18,757 bases of DNA from an uncultured Coriobacteriales bacterium (GCA_902464015.1 CABQHM010000062.1:1-18757); one strand, 5' to 3'; positions 1 to 8,648 are shown, numbered from the stretch's first letter. Translations and numbers: made by a program. Notes: generated by a model not told the origin, from the sequence alone.

Positions 1-160
1 GGCGGTGGCGCATGTCGTCCTGCTTCTTCTCGTCGCGGGAGAAGATGCGGATCTCCGCCAGGTCGGTGTTCACGAAGTGCTTGAGCACGGTGTTGCCGAA
101 GCTGCCCGTGCCGCCCGTGATCATGAGGGTCTTGCCGGTGAATGCTTTTGAGGTAATCAA
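1..160 (-). CDS. UDP-N-acetylglucosamine 4,6-dehydratase (CapE/WbjB-like), N-terminal part
   Basis: This is the first 53 codons of a nucleotide-sugar dehydratase; the rest lies beyond the left edge. The start is TTG at 160, chosen because AGGGG lies about 7 bases upstream, right after the stop of the previous gene at 171. The N-terminus has the Rossmann nucleotide-binding motif GGTGSFGN at about residues 15-22. It continues with RIFSRDEKKQDDMRHR, which is characteristic of the CapE/WbjB/FlaA1 group of short-chain dehydrogenases. That family converts UDP-GlcNAc to a 4-keto-6-deoxy sugar in the cytoplasm, the first step toward sugars such as UDP-FucNAc. As the last gene visible in the capsule operon it suggests that the repeat unit contains such a 6-deoxy amino sugar. 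The family is clear; the exact stereochemistry (inverting or retaining) cannot be decided from this fragment. Confidence 0.85.
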   Translation of the reverse strand, partial: MITSKAFTGKTLMITGGTGSFGNTVLKHFVNTDLAEIRIFSRDEKKQDDMRHR

Positions 161-170
161 GTGCCGTCCC

Positions 171-715
171 CTATCTAAACTCGTAGATTCCGCGTGATGC
201 GCCCGTGTAGCCGTAGTACCTCTTCAGGGCCAGATCCTTCTTCTCCCAGGTGAGGTGTCCCAAATGAAGAGACCTTGCCTTGAGCTTCTCAAGGTATTCG
301 TCGGTCGTTTCTATGACCTTCGCTGGCACGCCGACGGCAACTGAGTTGCCGGGGATGTCGCGCGTTACGATCGCTCCCGCACCGATAACAACGTTGCTCC
401 CGATGGTGACCCCCCCATGATGATTGCACAGTTGCCCACGTAAACGTTGTCGCCAAGCACGATGGGGCGCGTCACCTCAAGGTCGGGAATCTCCCTTCTG
501 AACAGCAGTGTACCGCCGTCGTGGGTCTCGAACCTCACACCGTCGGTAATGTGAACATTGTTGCCCACACTGATAATCCAAGGCTCGGTGCTCCAGACGA
601 CGTCACCGTACACGTGGAAGCCCTCCCCGGCGTTCACCCCTATTCGGCGGGCGTATTCCTCAGGCGTGTGTGTGTGCATCCACCACCTGTTCTTGAGCGT
701 TTTAATCAGGCTCAT
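171..715 (-). pseudogene. Hexapeptide-repeat acetyltransferase, frameshifted at a G7 run
   Basis: This is a left-handed beta-helix acyltransferase of the maltose/colanic-acid O-acetyltransferase type, presumably decorating the polysaccharide. ATG at 715 is preferred over ATG at 721 because AAGGAG lies 6 bases before it. The first frame reads through LGDNVYVGNCAIIMGG. At the C run 410-416 (seven G on the coding strand) it slips out of frame and stops at 365. One extra G restores the conserved continuation, VTIGSNVVIGAGAIV and VTRDIPGNSVAVGVPAK, and the frame then stays open to a TAG at 171. The whole would be about 181 aa, the same size as the intact paralogue at 3416-3958. It is therefore a recently broken gene, a phase-variable gene in its off state, or a sequencing error in the homopolymer. 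The stop at 171 lies 10 bases before the next start, so translation of that gene may also suffer. Confidence 0.85.
410..416 (-). repeat. G7 homopolymer at the frameshift point
   Basis: Seven G residues on the coding strand fall inside the acetyltransferase codons for Met-Gly-Gly-Val. Eight would keep the conserved reading frame; seven break it. Such runs are prone to slipped-strand mispairing and also to sequencing errors. Confidence 0.8.
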
Positions 716-742
716 AGGCATCTCCTTCTAATCATGTCGAAA

Positions 743-2053
743 TCAGACATTCGAGCGTTCCGCCTTTGCAAGAGCGCGCCGGGCATAGACGGGATACGTC
801 ACGCTGCTTATAGCCATCGTTAGAATTGTCCCAAGCAGAACGCCCTCAATCCCAAGGCCACACCCGGTCGCAAGGAAAAGCGAAAGGGGAATGTTCACAA
901 CAGCCTGGATGCACGCAACGGCGACCATAAAGTTTACAAGCGTGAGGCCATTGATAATCTGCGACCAGATGGTGTTCCACATGTAGACAATAGCGTAGAG
1001 GCTCATCATCAGTATGAGAGACCAGGTGAACCCGAGGTCCCTGCCGAGCCAAAGGGCTACGAGGGGCCTGAACACCACCGCAAGCAGCGCCGTCCCAACG
1101 GCGGCCGCCGCGAATAGCCTGTACATCTTGACCAGGGTGCACCTTATTTCTCCGATGTCTCTCCGCGCGAAGTCGACCGTCGTCTTCGACCAAAGGGGCA
1201 CGACAAGCGCGGCAAACAGGGAGATGATTACGGTGAACACCTTGTTGGCGGTCGAGTAGACCGTCACCTGCTCGGGCCCGAACAGATTGCTGATAATCAG
1301 GTTGTCGGTCGTGAACAGGACCAAGGTCGCCATCTGAGTGATAAAGAACTTGATCCCGAGGCCGCCGAGATCCTTGGCCACGCGCCCGTCAATACATTTG
1401 AATGAAGGAGCGATCGCCCGGTTGCGCAGAAACACGAGGACAGTGAAGCCGCCATATACCAAGACGTTCGAGCAGACGTAAAAGACGGCGACTGCGGTTA
1501 GGTCGTTCGTGCGCGTCAACGATAGCAGCCAGACTGACAGCAGCATGGCGGCCTGCTGAAACACGGCCATGAGGTTCACGACCTGAGCCTTCTGAAAGGC
1601 ATAGAAGACGTTATTGCACAGCATGAGAACGAAACTGAAGCACATACCGAGGAAGCTTATCTCCATAACGCACAGGAGGTTCTCGCCCACGTCCCAGGCA
1701 GACAGCAGCGCAGCCCAGTCGACCAACGTGATGGCGAACCCGCAGACAACAGCGATGGTGGCCACAACGGCCCCGAGAATCGCATAGGCACTTGAGATGA
1801 GCGTTTTGGCATCGGTCTTCAGGTTGTCCGAGACGAGTACCTCCGAGAGCCTGTTCCGCAATCCGTTACCGATACCCAGGTCGAAGTAAGAAATCCATGA
1901 AAGGACACTGAGTACGGCCGCCCAAACGCCGTACTTGTAGTCGCCCAGGTAGTTGAGCACGACAGGAACGTAGACTAGGCTTAGGACGATAGAAATTCCC
2001 TTGAACAGCGCCGCCTGGACCATGCTGCTTCTCATATTGCTATTCAGTTCCAA
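743..2053 (-). CDS. Wzx-like polysaccharide flippase
   Basis: This is an integral membrane protein of about 436 aa that resembles the oligosaccharide flippase (Wzx, MOP superfamily). Such proteins carry undecaprenyl-PP-linked repeat units across the cytoplasmic membrane. The N-terminus has the typical pattern of a first helix after FKGISIVLSLVYVPVVL, then YLGDYKYGVWAAVLSVL and a YFDLGIGNGLRNRLSE loop. About a dozen hydrophobic segments follow to the end. The start is uncertain. TTG at 2053 has GGAGG five bases before it and lies inside the last codons of the upstream polymerase gene, giving a 14-base overlap. TTG at 2065 and ATG at 2035 are alternatives with weaker sites. It directly follows the putative polymerase, the usual Wzx/Wzy pairing. 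The family is assigned by overall pattern and context. Confidence 0.83.
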   Translation of the reverse strand: MELNSNMRSSMVQAALFKGISIVLSLVYVPVVLNYLGDYKYGVWAAVLSVLSWISYFDLGIGNGLRNRLSEVLVSDNLKTDAKTLISSAYAILGAVVATIAVVCGFAITLVDWAALLSAWDVGENLLCVMEISFLGMCFSFVLMLCNNVFYAFQKAQVVNLMAVFQQAAMLLSVWLLSLTRTNDLTAVAVFYVCSNVLVYGGFTVLVFLRNRAIAPSFKCIDGRVAKDLGGLGIKFFITQMATLVLFTTDNLIISNLFGPEQVTVYSTANKVFTVIISLFAALVVPLWSKTTVDFARRDIGEIRCTLVKMYRLFAAAAVGTALLAVVFRPLVALWLGRDLGFTWSLILMMSLYAIVYMWNTIWSQIINGLTLVNFMVAVACIQAVVNIPLSLFLATGCGLGIEGVLLGTILTMAISSVTYPVYARRALAKAERSNV

Positions 2054-3389
2054 AGCGCCCTCCAATCATGTCCGGCCTCGCAGCCCCTACGTTTTTCTTA
2101 GGCTGAACGGAGGATAAATAAATGAAGATGGGGATAAAGATGAGCGTCGTGTAGAAGACCTCGTTCTCGAAGTACGTGGCGAGCAGGTACATCAAGACAA
2201 ACGAGATCTTTGCCGCCGCAGAAAGGCGAGACTTGAAGAAAACCGGGTAAAAGACCCATGCGACGATGGCAATACCGAACGGAATCCCGTAGACCGCCGC
2301 GACCTTTAGCAAACAAGCAGCCACATAGCCCGTAATATCCATGTTAAGGGCCACCGAGTAGACATCATAGCCACAGCCAAAGGGATACTCCATCATCAAT
2401 CCCATAGACGCATTTGCAGCACCCATCCTGGCCGAGCCTGATGCATCCATGGAGAAGCCTTCATCACTGAAAAATCGGCCAAAGACAGTGTCTGCAAACC
2501 AAGAGCTGTTTCCAAACAGCATAAGAAGGAGAAGCAAGACGATTCCCAAGCTGAGCAGGACAGGGTAAACGGCAGAGACCTTGTGCCCCTCCCCGCCGAA
2601 ACTAACCGCGTAGGCGAAGAAAAGAATGAGGGTAACCAAGTAGCCTGTCGCCGACTTCGTAGTAAGAACGACAACAACGAAGAGGAATATGAGCTTCTTT
2701 CGCTTGTTCTCTAACGATTTTGGGCACATGAACAACAAGACGAAAATCATCGAGTTGAGCAATATCTGGTAAACCGCTGGCTCTCGGAAGATTCCGACAT
2801 TTCGCTCGAAGTCAAAACCGCGATCAACATAGAGAAGGAGGCCGTGCGCCTGATAGTAGCTCGTCGTCACTCTCGTCGTAGAGTCGACCCAGTAGTTTTC
2901 CCCAAAAGTCAGAGGGAACGAAAATATCGAGATATGCGCCCAAACTCCAGGGACAACGAGAGAGGCGAAGTAGGCAATGGCGCTAATTATAGCCAAAACG
3001 GTCGCCAATTTGATCAATCGCTCAAGGAATTTCGAGATGTTGAACCCAACAGCGAGTAGGGTTACGCAAATCATAGACACCCAGGTCAAAAGCTCGCTGG
3101 GTCCCATTGCACCTGTTGTCGATCGCACAAACAACATGGCAAAAGCACCTAGCCCCAATATTGAGAGGGGGTATACGTACTGGGTTTTCCGATTTAAGAC
3201 AACTAAGAAAAGGGCAGCAACAGCGATTACTGGAGTCAATTGTGTCAACACACAATCATATAGAAAAGAGTCTCCCATGGCGATCATCACGTAGATGAGC
3301 ACATAATGGGAAATCTTCTCCCTACGTTCTGCGTTCAAGAACGCTCCGCCCGCTCGGCAATTGTTTATGTTCATGGCAAACAGGGACAA
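2040..3389 (-). CDS. Wzy-like O-antigen/capsule polymerase
   Basis: This is a very hydrophobic protein of about 449 aa with roughly ten or more membrane segments and a large extracytoplasmic loop in the middle. That is the layout of Wzy polymerases, which join lipid-linked repeat units on the outer face of the membrane. The motif RNVGIFREPAVYQILLN at the end of the loop is the usual GIF-x-EP signature of this family. KSATGYL, further on, also fits. TTG at 3389 is chosen because AGGAGG sits 6 bases upstream; ATG at 3374 is too far from it. The gene begins 26 bases after the stop of the acetyltransferase and overlaps the flippase start. Base composition is visibly less GC-rich than the reductase genes to the right, as is common for polymerases swapped between strains. 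Sequence identity across Wzy proteins is low, so the call rests on topology, motif and position. Confidence 0.82.
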   Translation of the reverse strand: MSLFAMNINNCRAGGAFLNAERREKISHYVLIYVMIAMGDSFLYDCVLTQLTPVIAVAALFLVVLNRKTQYVYPLSILGLGAFAMLFVRSTTGAMGPSELLTWVSMICVTLLAVGFNISKFLERLIKLATVLAIISAIAYFASLVVPGVWAHISIFSFPLTFGENYWVDSTTRVTTSYYQAHGLLLYVDRGFDFERNVGIFREPAVYQILLNSMIFVLLFMCPKSLENKRKKLIFLFVVVVLTTKSATGYLVTLILFFAYAVSFGGEGHKVSAVYPVLLSLGIVLLLLLMLFGNSSWFADTVFGRFFSDEGFSMDASGSARMGAANASMGLMMEYPFGCGYDVYSVALNMDITGYVAACLLKVAAVYGIPFGIAIVAWVFYPVFFKSRLSAAAKISFVLMYLLATYFENEVFYTTLIFIPIFIYLSSVQPKKNVGAARPDMIGGRFGTE

Positions 3390-3415
3390 GCTACCCCTCC
3401 TCTCGCTTCCGCCAG

Positions 3416-3958
3416 TTAATAGATGAACCCTTGCTCTCCGCCGACGAGCGCTTCCTGCATCTCGTGGCGCTTCTCGTCCGTAATGACGTCGATAACATAC
3501 GAAGCGTCGTATACGGGGCATTCGTTCATAGTTTTGCGGTTGCGCTCGACATACTCGTCATAGGTGCAGATAAACCGAGCGGGGTTGCCTGCGTACACCC
3601 CGTTGCCAGCCAGGTCTTTCGTCACTACGCTGCCCGCGCCAATAATGACCTTGTCGCCAACAGTTACGCCGGGTAGAATGATAGATTCGGCGCCGATGAA
3701 AACATCATTGCCGATAACCACCGGGGCAATCTTCGTGTATCCGAGCGGAATCTTCGTAGAAGCATCATGTGCAAGGATGTGACAACGCGGGGCAATGGTC
3801 ACGTTGTCACCAATCGTGATAAGAAAGCAGTGCCCCCAATCGATAACGACACCGAACATAACCTGAAGATTCGTTCCATGCTTGAAACCGAGCTTCTCAA
3901 GCTGCTCAACTGTTCTCGTGCCTCGAACTCTAGCGATGAAGTTCCTAATTAAACCCAT
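3416..3958 (-). CDS. Hexapeptide-repeat O-acetyltransferase
   Basis: This is a complete acyltransferase of 180 aa with the left-handed beta-helix repeat ([LIV]-G-x4 hexads): VIGNDVFIGAESIILPGVTV followed by GDKVIIGAGSVVTKD and GNPARFI. It probably moves acetyl from acetyl-CoA to a sugar hydroxyl or amino group in the repeat unit. The His in ILAHDAS, about residue 65, is a plausible catalytic base. ATG at 3958 is preferred over the upstream GTG at 3967 because GGTGG lies 5 bases before it. The extended C-terminal tail (about residues 135-180) is unusual for the basic fold and may contact substrate. It follows the GT4 gene by 20 bases and precedes the polymerase by 26. It is a distant paralogue of the frameshifted acetyltransferase at 171-715. 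The acceptor is unknown. Confidence 0.87.
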   Translation of the reverse strand: MGLIRNFIARVRGTRTVEQLEKLGFKHGTNLQVMFGVVIDWGHCFLITIGDNVTIAPRCHILAHDASTKIPLGYTKIAPVVIGNDVFIGAESIILPGVTVGDKVIIGAGSVVTKDLAGNGVYAGNPARFICTYDEYVERNRKTMNECPVYDASYVIDVITDEKRHEMQEALVGGEQGFIY

Positions 3959-3978
3959 ATCAACCACCTATAACCCCA

Positions 3979-5172
3979 TTAAAGTTGCGCCATGAAGCTT
4001 GAGATGTCCTCAAGCCTGGTCACGTCAAAAGCACTTGCGTTCCTAGCCAAACATTCGAGGAGTTCGGGTTGCTCGACCAGGCGCATCAGCCCCTCAGCAA
4101 CGCCTTCGGGGCTCATCGGTACAACAAGCCCATCAACGCCGGTGTTAACTTGGTCATTCACGGAAGAGTAATCAGTGGCGAGAACAGGAAGGCCGAAAAC
4201 GCGTGCTTCATCGAGCGCGACGGACTTCCCCTCATAGCGCGAAGGCTGAACAAAAACGTCAGCATCGCCCAAATACGGATATGGATTGAGCTTCTTACCA
4301 ATGAGTCTGAAAACGTCTCCTATGCCCTCTCGCTCGATTATCTTCGCAATCTTCGCCCTTTCAGGCCCATCGCCAACGACTATCCATTCGAATCGCGGAC
4401 CGCAACTGGCTTTTGCAATGGATGCCGCTTTCGCTGCAATATCGAATCCCTTAGGCGTATCGAGGCGCCCGACGGAAACGACCCTCAGAACATCCTCAAT
4501 CCCAGAAAACCCATCATTTACGCGTTCCCTGGAGAGCGACCTGATGAGCTTCACGCAAGACGGGTTACTCACCACATGAACCTTTTTGGCCTGGGAAGGA
4601 AATAAACCCCTCAAACTCTCAGCGCATGCCTCGGAAATCGTAGCTATGCAGTCAGCGGACTGGAGATACCGGCAATGACTTTCGACGTCTATATCAATGT
4701 TGGCGAAATCGCTGTGAAAAAAGGTCACCTTTCTCGCAGCATCAACCCGCTCAGTGATGTACCAAAAGGTCTCTCCACCGGAAAAAGACACGGCGCAATC
4801 GTAACGGCCGCTCAGCTTTGGGGTCACCTTGGAGTAGAAATGCATCCACCGCCAAATCCTTTGACGATCAAACTCTTTTTCGGCTACAAGCGTCATGGCC
4901 GAGGCGGCATACCTCAATACCTTCAAGGCTGTCCTTTTGCCAAACGCCAACTCGACGGCCGGTTTACCACCGTAAAGGACATCTATTTCGGGAACTGAAA
5001 TTTGGTTAACCTCGTCTGGGACCTGGTCGATAAGATCGCCCCATCGCTGAAACAGGAGCAAGTCAACATCGACCTCTTCATAATCTAGCAGGTTCAGAAG
5101 GTTGACCAGGCTTTTTTCCGCCCCTCCAATATTGAGGGACATGGCCGTAATAAGGACCTTCTTCTTACTCAT
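3979..5172 (-). CDS. GT4 family glycosyltransferase
   Basis: This is a retaining GT-B glycosyltransferase of 397 aa. The N-terminal Rossmann half opens with VLITAMSLNIGGAEKSLVNL (GG loop at residues 16-17). The C-terminal half has VSVGRLDTPKGFD, WIVVGDGPER, and SRYEGKSVALDEARVFGLPV, which carries the E-x7-E signature that binds the nucleotide-sugar donor. It should act at the inner membrane face, adding one sugar to the undecaprenyl-PP-linked unit. ATG at 5172 is chosen over any start further upstream because it overlaps the previous stop by 8 bases (ATGAGTAA) and has AAGGGTG about 7 bases before it. Translational coupling with the upstream transferase is therefore likely. Donor and linkage cannot be read from the sequence. 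Confidence 0.9.
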   Translation of the reverse strand: MSKKKVLITAMSLNIGGAEKSLVNLLNLLDYEEVDVDLLLFQRWGDLIDQVPDEVNQISVPEIDVLYGGKPAVELAFGKRTALKVLRYAASAMTLVAEKEFDRQRIWRWMHFYSKVTPKLSGRYDCAVSFSGGETFWYITERVDAARKVTFFHSDFANIDIDVESHCRYLQSADCIATISEACAESLRGLFPSQAKKVHVVSNPSCVKLIRSLSRERVNDGFSGIEDVLRVVSVGRLDTPKGFDIAAKAASIAKASCGPRFEWIVVGDGPERAKIAKIIEREGIGDVFRLIGKKLNPYPYLGDADVFVQPSRYEGKSVALDEARVFGLPVLATDYSSVNDQVNTGVDGLVVPMSPEGVAEGLMRLVEQPELLECLARNASAFDVTRLEDISSFMAQL

Positions 5173-6244
5173 ACTTGCACCCTTGTATGCGAGTTGAGAC
5201 GCCGACGTTAACAGCGCCGCTTCCATTAAACGAAAGATTGCCGTCAAGAAGGGCCCCATAAAAGGTCTTCTCCCCTCCTGCTACAACCTTTCTAAATGCT
5301 TGCTTCCACGTAAGCTTGAAGAGCCTCGTCTTATAGCAAAGCTCGTTCCAAACCTCCTGGGAGAAAGACTCGTTGAGCAAATCCTGTAAGTCGTCGCAGC
5401 GTGGGTTGTTCGGCTCAACCAAGGCAAAAGCCTCTGCGGTACCTGAATCATAACGTTGGACCATAACGATCAGATAATCGGTAAGCAGATAATCGATGAG
5501 GAAATCGGCCTGCTCCCAATAGTTCAGATAAAAATCCCTAACCGTGGCAAATATGCGTCGATTCAAGGAATCGCATCCCAGAGAATAGTTGGCAAACATC
5601 CCTCCCGCCACTGAGGCATGGAGATAGCCTGGCCTTTTAATTGTCCAAAGAGGCATCCGCATATATTGGTCAAGAGACCCCATGCAGAAAAAGGTTGCGT
5701 CAAGCCACAGCCCTCCGTGTTCCGCAAGCAATGATAGACGCAGAAGGTCCGACAAATGAGTCCGACTCATAACTCCGTCACTGACTTTGTCGAACACCCA
5801 TTTCGGGATATGCACATACTGATGCACGTTCTCGTCTGTGATGACGACCACCTCATGGCCGCCGGCGTTCTTCCGCACCGAGTCGATGCAAGCACGAACT
5901 ATCTCGGGTGCCTTGTCTTCGCCCTGCCACCAACACATCCAAACTTTGCCCTCAAGCAAGGGGTCGGAAGGAGGCAATGCACCGTCGTAATCATATGAGT
6001 TATAGAAATCCCCGAAACGAGACTCCATGTATTTGAGCAGCGTCTCGTGCTTGCGCATCAGGCGGGCCCTCACCGCAGGAGGCTCCTTAAATCCGTTGCG
6101 GCTCATGATCTGAATGTCCAGCTTTGCGCGCAAAGTGTTGAGGGCCTCTGGCCAGGTGGTCTCGGCCGCAATCGCCCGAGTGGCACGCAGCTCCTCGCCA
6201 ACACGGCGGACGATGCGCTTGACGTTGTTGTGACCGTTAGCCAT
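5165..6244 (-). CDS. Capsular polysaccharide synthesis glycosyltransferase (DXD-region, Caps_synth type)
   Basis: This 359-aa protein belongs to the family with a sugar-binding DXD-containing region, related to GT32 and the Caps_synth group. After an N-terminal helical stretch, the GT-A core starts at about residue 100 with KVWMCWWQGEDKAPEIV. It continues through VVVITDENVHQYVHIP and SRTHLSDLLRLSLLAEHGG to GLWLDAT at about 178-184. In this subfamily the metal-binding DXD often appears as D-A-T or D-A-D, so DAT here is not a defect. It should transfer a sugar or sugar-phosphate to the growing repeat unit in the cytoplasm. ATG at 6244 overlaps the stop of the upstream GT4 by 8 bases (ATGGCTAA), and its own stop overlaps the next start, so the three genes are tightly coupled. 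The exact donor is unknown. Confidence 0.83.
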   Translation of the reverse strand: MANGHNNVKRIVRRVGEELRATRAIAAETTWPEALNTLRAKLDIQIMSRNGFKEPPAVRARLMRKHETLLKYMESRFGDFYNSYDYDGALPPSDPLLEGKVWMCWWQGEDKAPEIVRACIDSVRKNAGGHEVVVITDENVHQYVHIPKWVFDKVSDGVMSRTHLSDLLRLSLLAEHGGLWLDATFFCMGSLDQYMRMPLWTIKRPGYLHASVAGGMFANYSLGCDSLNRRIFATVRDFYLNYWEQADFLIDYLLTDYLIVMVQRYDSGTAEAFALVEPNNPRCDDLQDLLNESFSQEVWNELCYKTRLFKLTWKQAFRKVVAGGEKTFYGALLDGNLSFNGSGAVNVGVSTRIQGCKYE

Positions 6245-7520
6245 TTACCAGCCCTTCGTATAAGTCCACGAGGGAATTCATGTACTTCTCCCGAGAGCAG
6301 TGCTCACTTACATACGCGCGGCAGTTTGCGCCCAGCCGGCCATAGGCATCCTCATCGGAAAGAACGCCCAAAGCCCGCCCGATAGCAGCCGCCAGAGAGT
6401 CGGCGTTACCGGGCGAGCAGAGAAAGCCCGTCTCGCCCTCGGACACGAGTTCAGGGATGCCTCCGATTTCCGTTCCGATGACAGGAGTGCCCACTACAAA
6501 CGCCTCAACAATCGAGAACGGCATGTTTTCTCTCCAGCAAGAGCAGCAGACGGCATAGGCCGCCCCCTCCACAAGAGCCCGGAGCCGTTCACCCGATTGG
6601 TACCCGACAAACTCGATGCGGCTCGCGACGGGGAGCCTCGCAGCTACAGCCTCGAGAGACTCGCGCTCGGGGCCGTCGCCGGCAACAACGAGGCGCAACC
6701 CGTCTGGAAGCCCCGGCGCGGCAGCATTGAAAGCCCGCAAGAGCGTATCGACGCCCTTCTCGTGCGAAAGCCTGCCGAAGAAGAGCAGATAAGGGCTCAT
6801 GCGATCCATCGGCTTCTCGCCTGGGAGCGAAGCAGAAGAAACCAGCACGTCATCAGCGAAATTCTGGAGTACGGTCACCCTCTCCTCGGGCCACCCGCCT
6901 TCCACAAGCTTCGTGCGCATAAAGGATGAAGGCGCGATGACAAGATTGATTTTGCCGTTTGACCCATGGGCCCTGTTGAATGCCGCCTCCGCAACGGCCA
7001 GGGCGCTCTTTGCCCGCGACCCCTTCACGCAACGCCTCTCGAGGCAGTAACGGTACTTGCCTTCCTCCAGGCATGCATCGCAAACTTTGCCCTCGCCGTC
7101 GAGCATCGTATAGGCGGGACAGATGGTCACGTAGTCGTGCGCAGTGTAAACAACCGGCACCCGATGTTCACCCAGATAGGGCGCATCAAGGATGGAGAGC
7201 GTTATCTGTCGGTGCACGTTGTTCAGGTGCACCACGTCAGGACAGAAGGCTTCGCAAAGCTCCTGGAAGCGCTTCTTCGCTTCAGGGGAGTAGACGAGCG
7301 CCGCACCGTCACGGATTGCCTTTAAGGGATTGCTAACATCGTTGTATTCCCGCTGAGTAACAAAATACCTGCTCCAATCGCAGGCAACATTGTTTGGATG
7401 CCGCATAGAGAAATATGCGACCTCATGGCCCATCTTCTCAAGCTCCGACCCAACGGTAAGATAGTAGGTCTCAGCTCCGCCCTTACGATAATGAAACTTG
7501 TTAACCAAAAGCACCTTCAC
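6237..7520 (-). CDS. GT4 family glycosyltransferase with Cys-rich insert
   Basis: This is a retaining GT-B glycosyltransferase of 427 aa. It begins MKVLLVNKFHYRKGGAETYY, with the GG acceptor/donor loop at residues 14-15. At about residues 140-165 there is a cysteine-rich insert (CDACLEEGKYRYCLERRC) that recurs in one GT4 subgroup and could bind a metal; that role is inferred. The C-terminal half has LLFFGRLSHEKGVDTLLRAF, VAGDGPE and RENMPFSIVEAFVVGTPVIG with the E-x7-E motif. GTG at 7520 is the start: AAGGAGA lies 7 bases before it, and it overlaps the previous TGA by 4 bases. It sits between another GT4 and the DXD transferase, adding one sugar of the repeat unit at the cytoplasmic membrane face. 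Substrate unknown. Confidence 0.9.
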   Translation of the reverse strand: MKVLLVNKFHYRKGGAETYYLTVGSELEKMGHEVAYFSMRHPNNVACDWSRYFVTQREYNDVSNPLKAIRDGAALVYSPEAKKRFQELCEAFCPDVVHLNNVHRQITLSILDAPYLGEHRVPVVYTAHDYVTICPAYTMLDGEGKVCDACLEEGKYRYCLERRCVKGSRAKSALAVAEAAFNRAHGSNGKINLVIAPSSFMRTKLVEGGWPEERVTVLQNFADDVLVSSASLPGEKPMDRMSPYLLFFGRLSHEKGVDTLLRAFNAAAPGLPDGLRLVVAGDGPERESLEAVAARLPVASRIEFVGYQSGERLRALVEGAAYAVCCSCWRENMPFSIVEAFVVGTPVIGTEIGGIPELVSEGETGFLCSPGNADSLAAAIGRALGVLSDEDAYGRLGANCRAYVSEHCSREKYMNSLVDLYEGLVNG

Positions 7521-8641
7521 CGAACAGTCTCCTTGTATAGTGCGAGAGTCCTCTCAACCACTGTGCCCCAGTCATATGAGTGCACGACGCTCATGCGAGC
7601 TTTATTGCCCAAGCGCGTTACCCGTGCTGGGTCGGCGAGTAATCCGTCCAGCACGCTCCCTAAATCTGAAACGTCACCTTTTTTGAACGTCAGGCCCGCG
7701 CCACTCAATACGTCAGCACATTCGGGCACATCGCTCGTCACACAGCAGCGCCCGTACGCCATAGCCTCCAGAAGGCTCATGGGCATGCCCTCCACGTCGG
7801 AAGGCAGCACGTAAGCGTAGGCGTTGGAGTACAACTCCCCCAACAGCTCGCCGGACACGAAGCCCGTGAACAAGATGCGGGGGTCGCCCTTTGCCAGCTC
7901 GTGCAGCGACTTCTCAAACCCCGACGTGTCCGAACCTCCGCCCGCAATCACCAGGCGCTTATCGGTTTCCAGTCTCTTGAACGCCTCAATCAGCAGCTCA
8001 GGGCGCTTCTCGGGCACAAGTCGGCCTAAAAACAGCAGGTAGGAACCATCGTCGAGCCCCCACGTGGATTTGATGGCGTCAGCATGCCTCGGGGCCTTCC
8101 CATCAACCCCGTTGGGTATTAACGCAGCATCGCGACCGTATGTCTTCTTGAAGTAGGCCTGGTTGGCCTCGGACAGCACGATGAGGCCGTCGGCCTTGGT
8201 GGCCGCCGCCCTCTCTCCCATCTTGATGTAGGTGCTGGCGAGCTTCCCCCACTTGGCACGCTGCCAGTCTAGGCCGTGGATGGTCGCCACAGTGCGGATG
8301 CCCGCACGCCGCGCCAGCGGCAGCGGCACGCAGGGGCCCTCGGCATGGTAGTGAATCACGTCGGGACGATCTTTGATGGCGGCCTTGGTCGCAAAGTACG
8401 ACGAGCTCAGAGCGGCAAGGCCCTTCTTGTCGACGGTCCTCACGGGCACGACGCGCACACCGTCCACCACGCGCTCGCACGCATCGGTAGCCTCGCCGGT
8501 CATCACGTCGCTGCCGGAGCGGTCGTAGCAGGTCACCTCGTGACCGAGCGCAGCCATGCGCCGCGCAAGCTCGGTCACCACGACCTCAACGCCGCCCTCA
8601 CGCGAGCCGAATCTCTTATGTCCAATCATCGCTATGCGCAT
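7517..8641 (-). CDS. GT4 family glycosyltransferase (likely second sugar)
   Basis: This is a GT-B transferase of 374 aa. The N-terminus MRIAMIGHKRFGSREGGVEV resembles the group that includes rhamnosyl- and galactosyltransferases acting right after the initiating sugar. Motifs in order are VIHYHAEGP (about 95-103), ATIHGLDWQRAKWG (119-132), LFLGRLVPEKRPELLIEAF (203-221), VIAGGGSD and EGMPMSLLEAMAYGRCC, whose Glu284 and Glu292 form E-x7-E. ATG at 8641 has AGGTG a few bases upstream and lies 7 bases after the stop of the sugar-phosphate transferase. That position makes it the natural candidate for the enzyme adding the second sugar to undecaprenyl-PP-sugar; this is inferred from gene order only. 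Its stop overlaps the next GT4 start. Confidence 0.9.
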   Translation of the reverse strand: MRIAMIGHKRFGSREGGVEVVVTELARRMAALGHEVTCYDRSGSDVMTGEATDACERVVDGVRVVPVRTVDKKGLAALSSSYFATKAAIKDRPDVIHYHAEGPCVPLPLARRAGIRTVATIHGLDWQRAKWGKLASTYIKMGERAAATKADGLIVLSEANQAYFKKTYGRDAALIPNGVDGKAPRHADAIKSTWGLDDGSYLLFLGRLVPEKRPELLIEAFKRLETDKRLVIAGGGSDTSGFEKSLHELAKGDPRILFTGFVSGELLGELYSNAYAYVLPSDVEGMPMSLLEAMAYGRCCVTSDVPECADVLSGAGLTFKKGDVSDLGSVLDGLLADPARVTRLGNKARMSVVHSYDWGTVVERTLALYKETVR

Positions 8642-8648
8642 GTGACAC

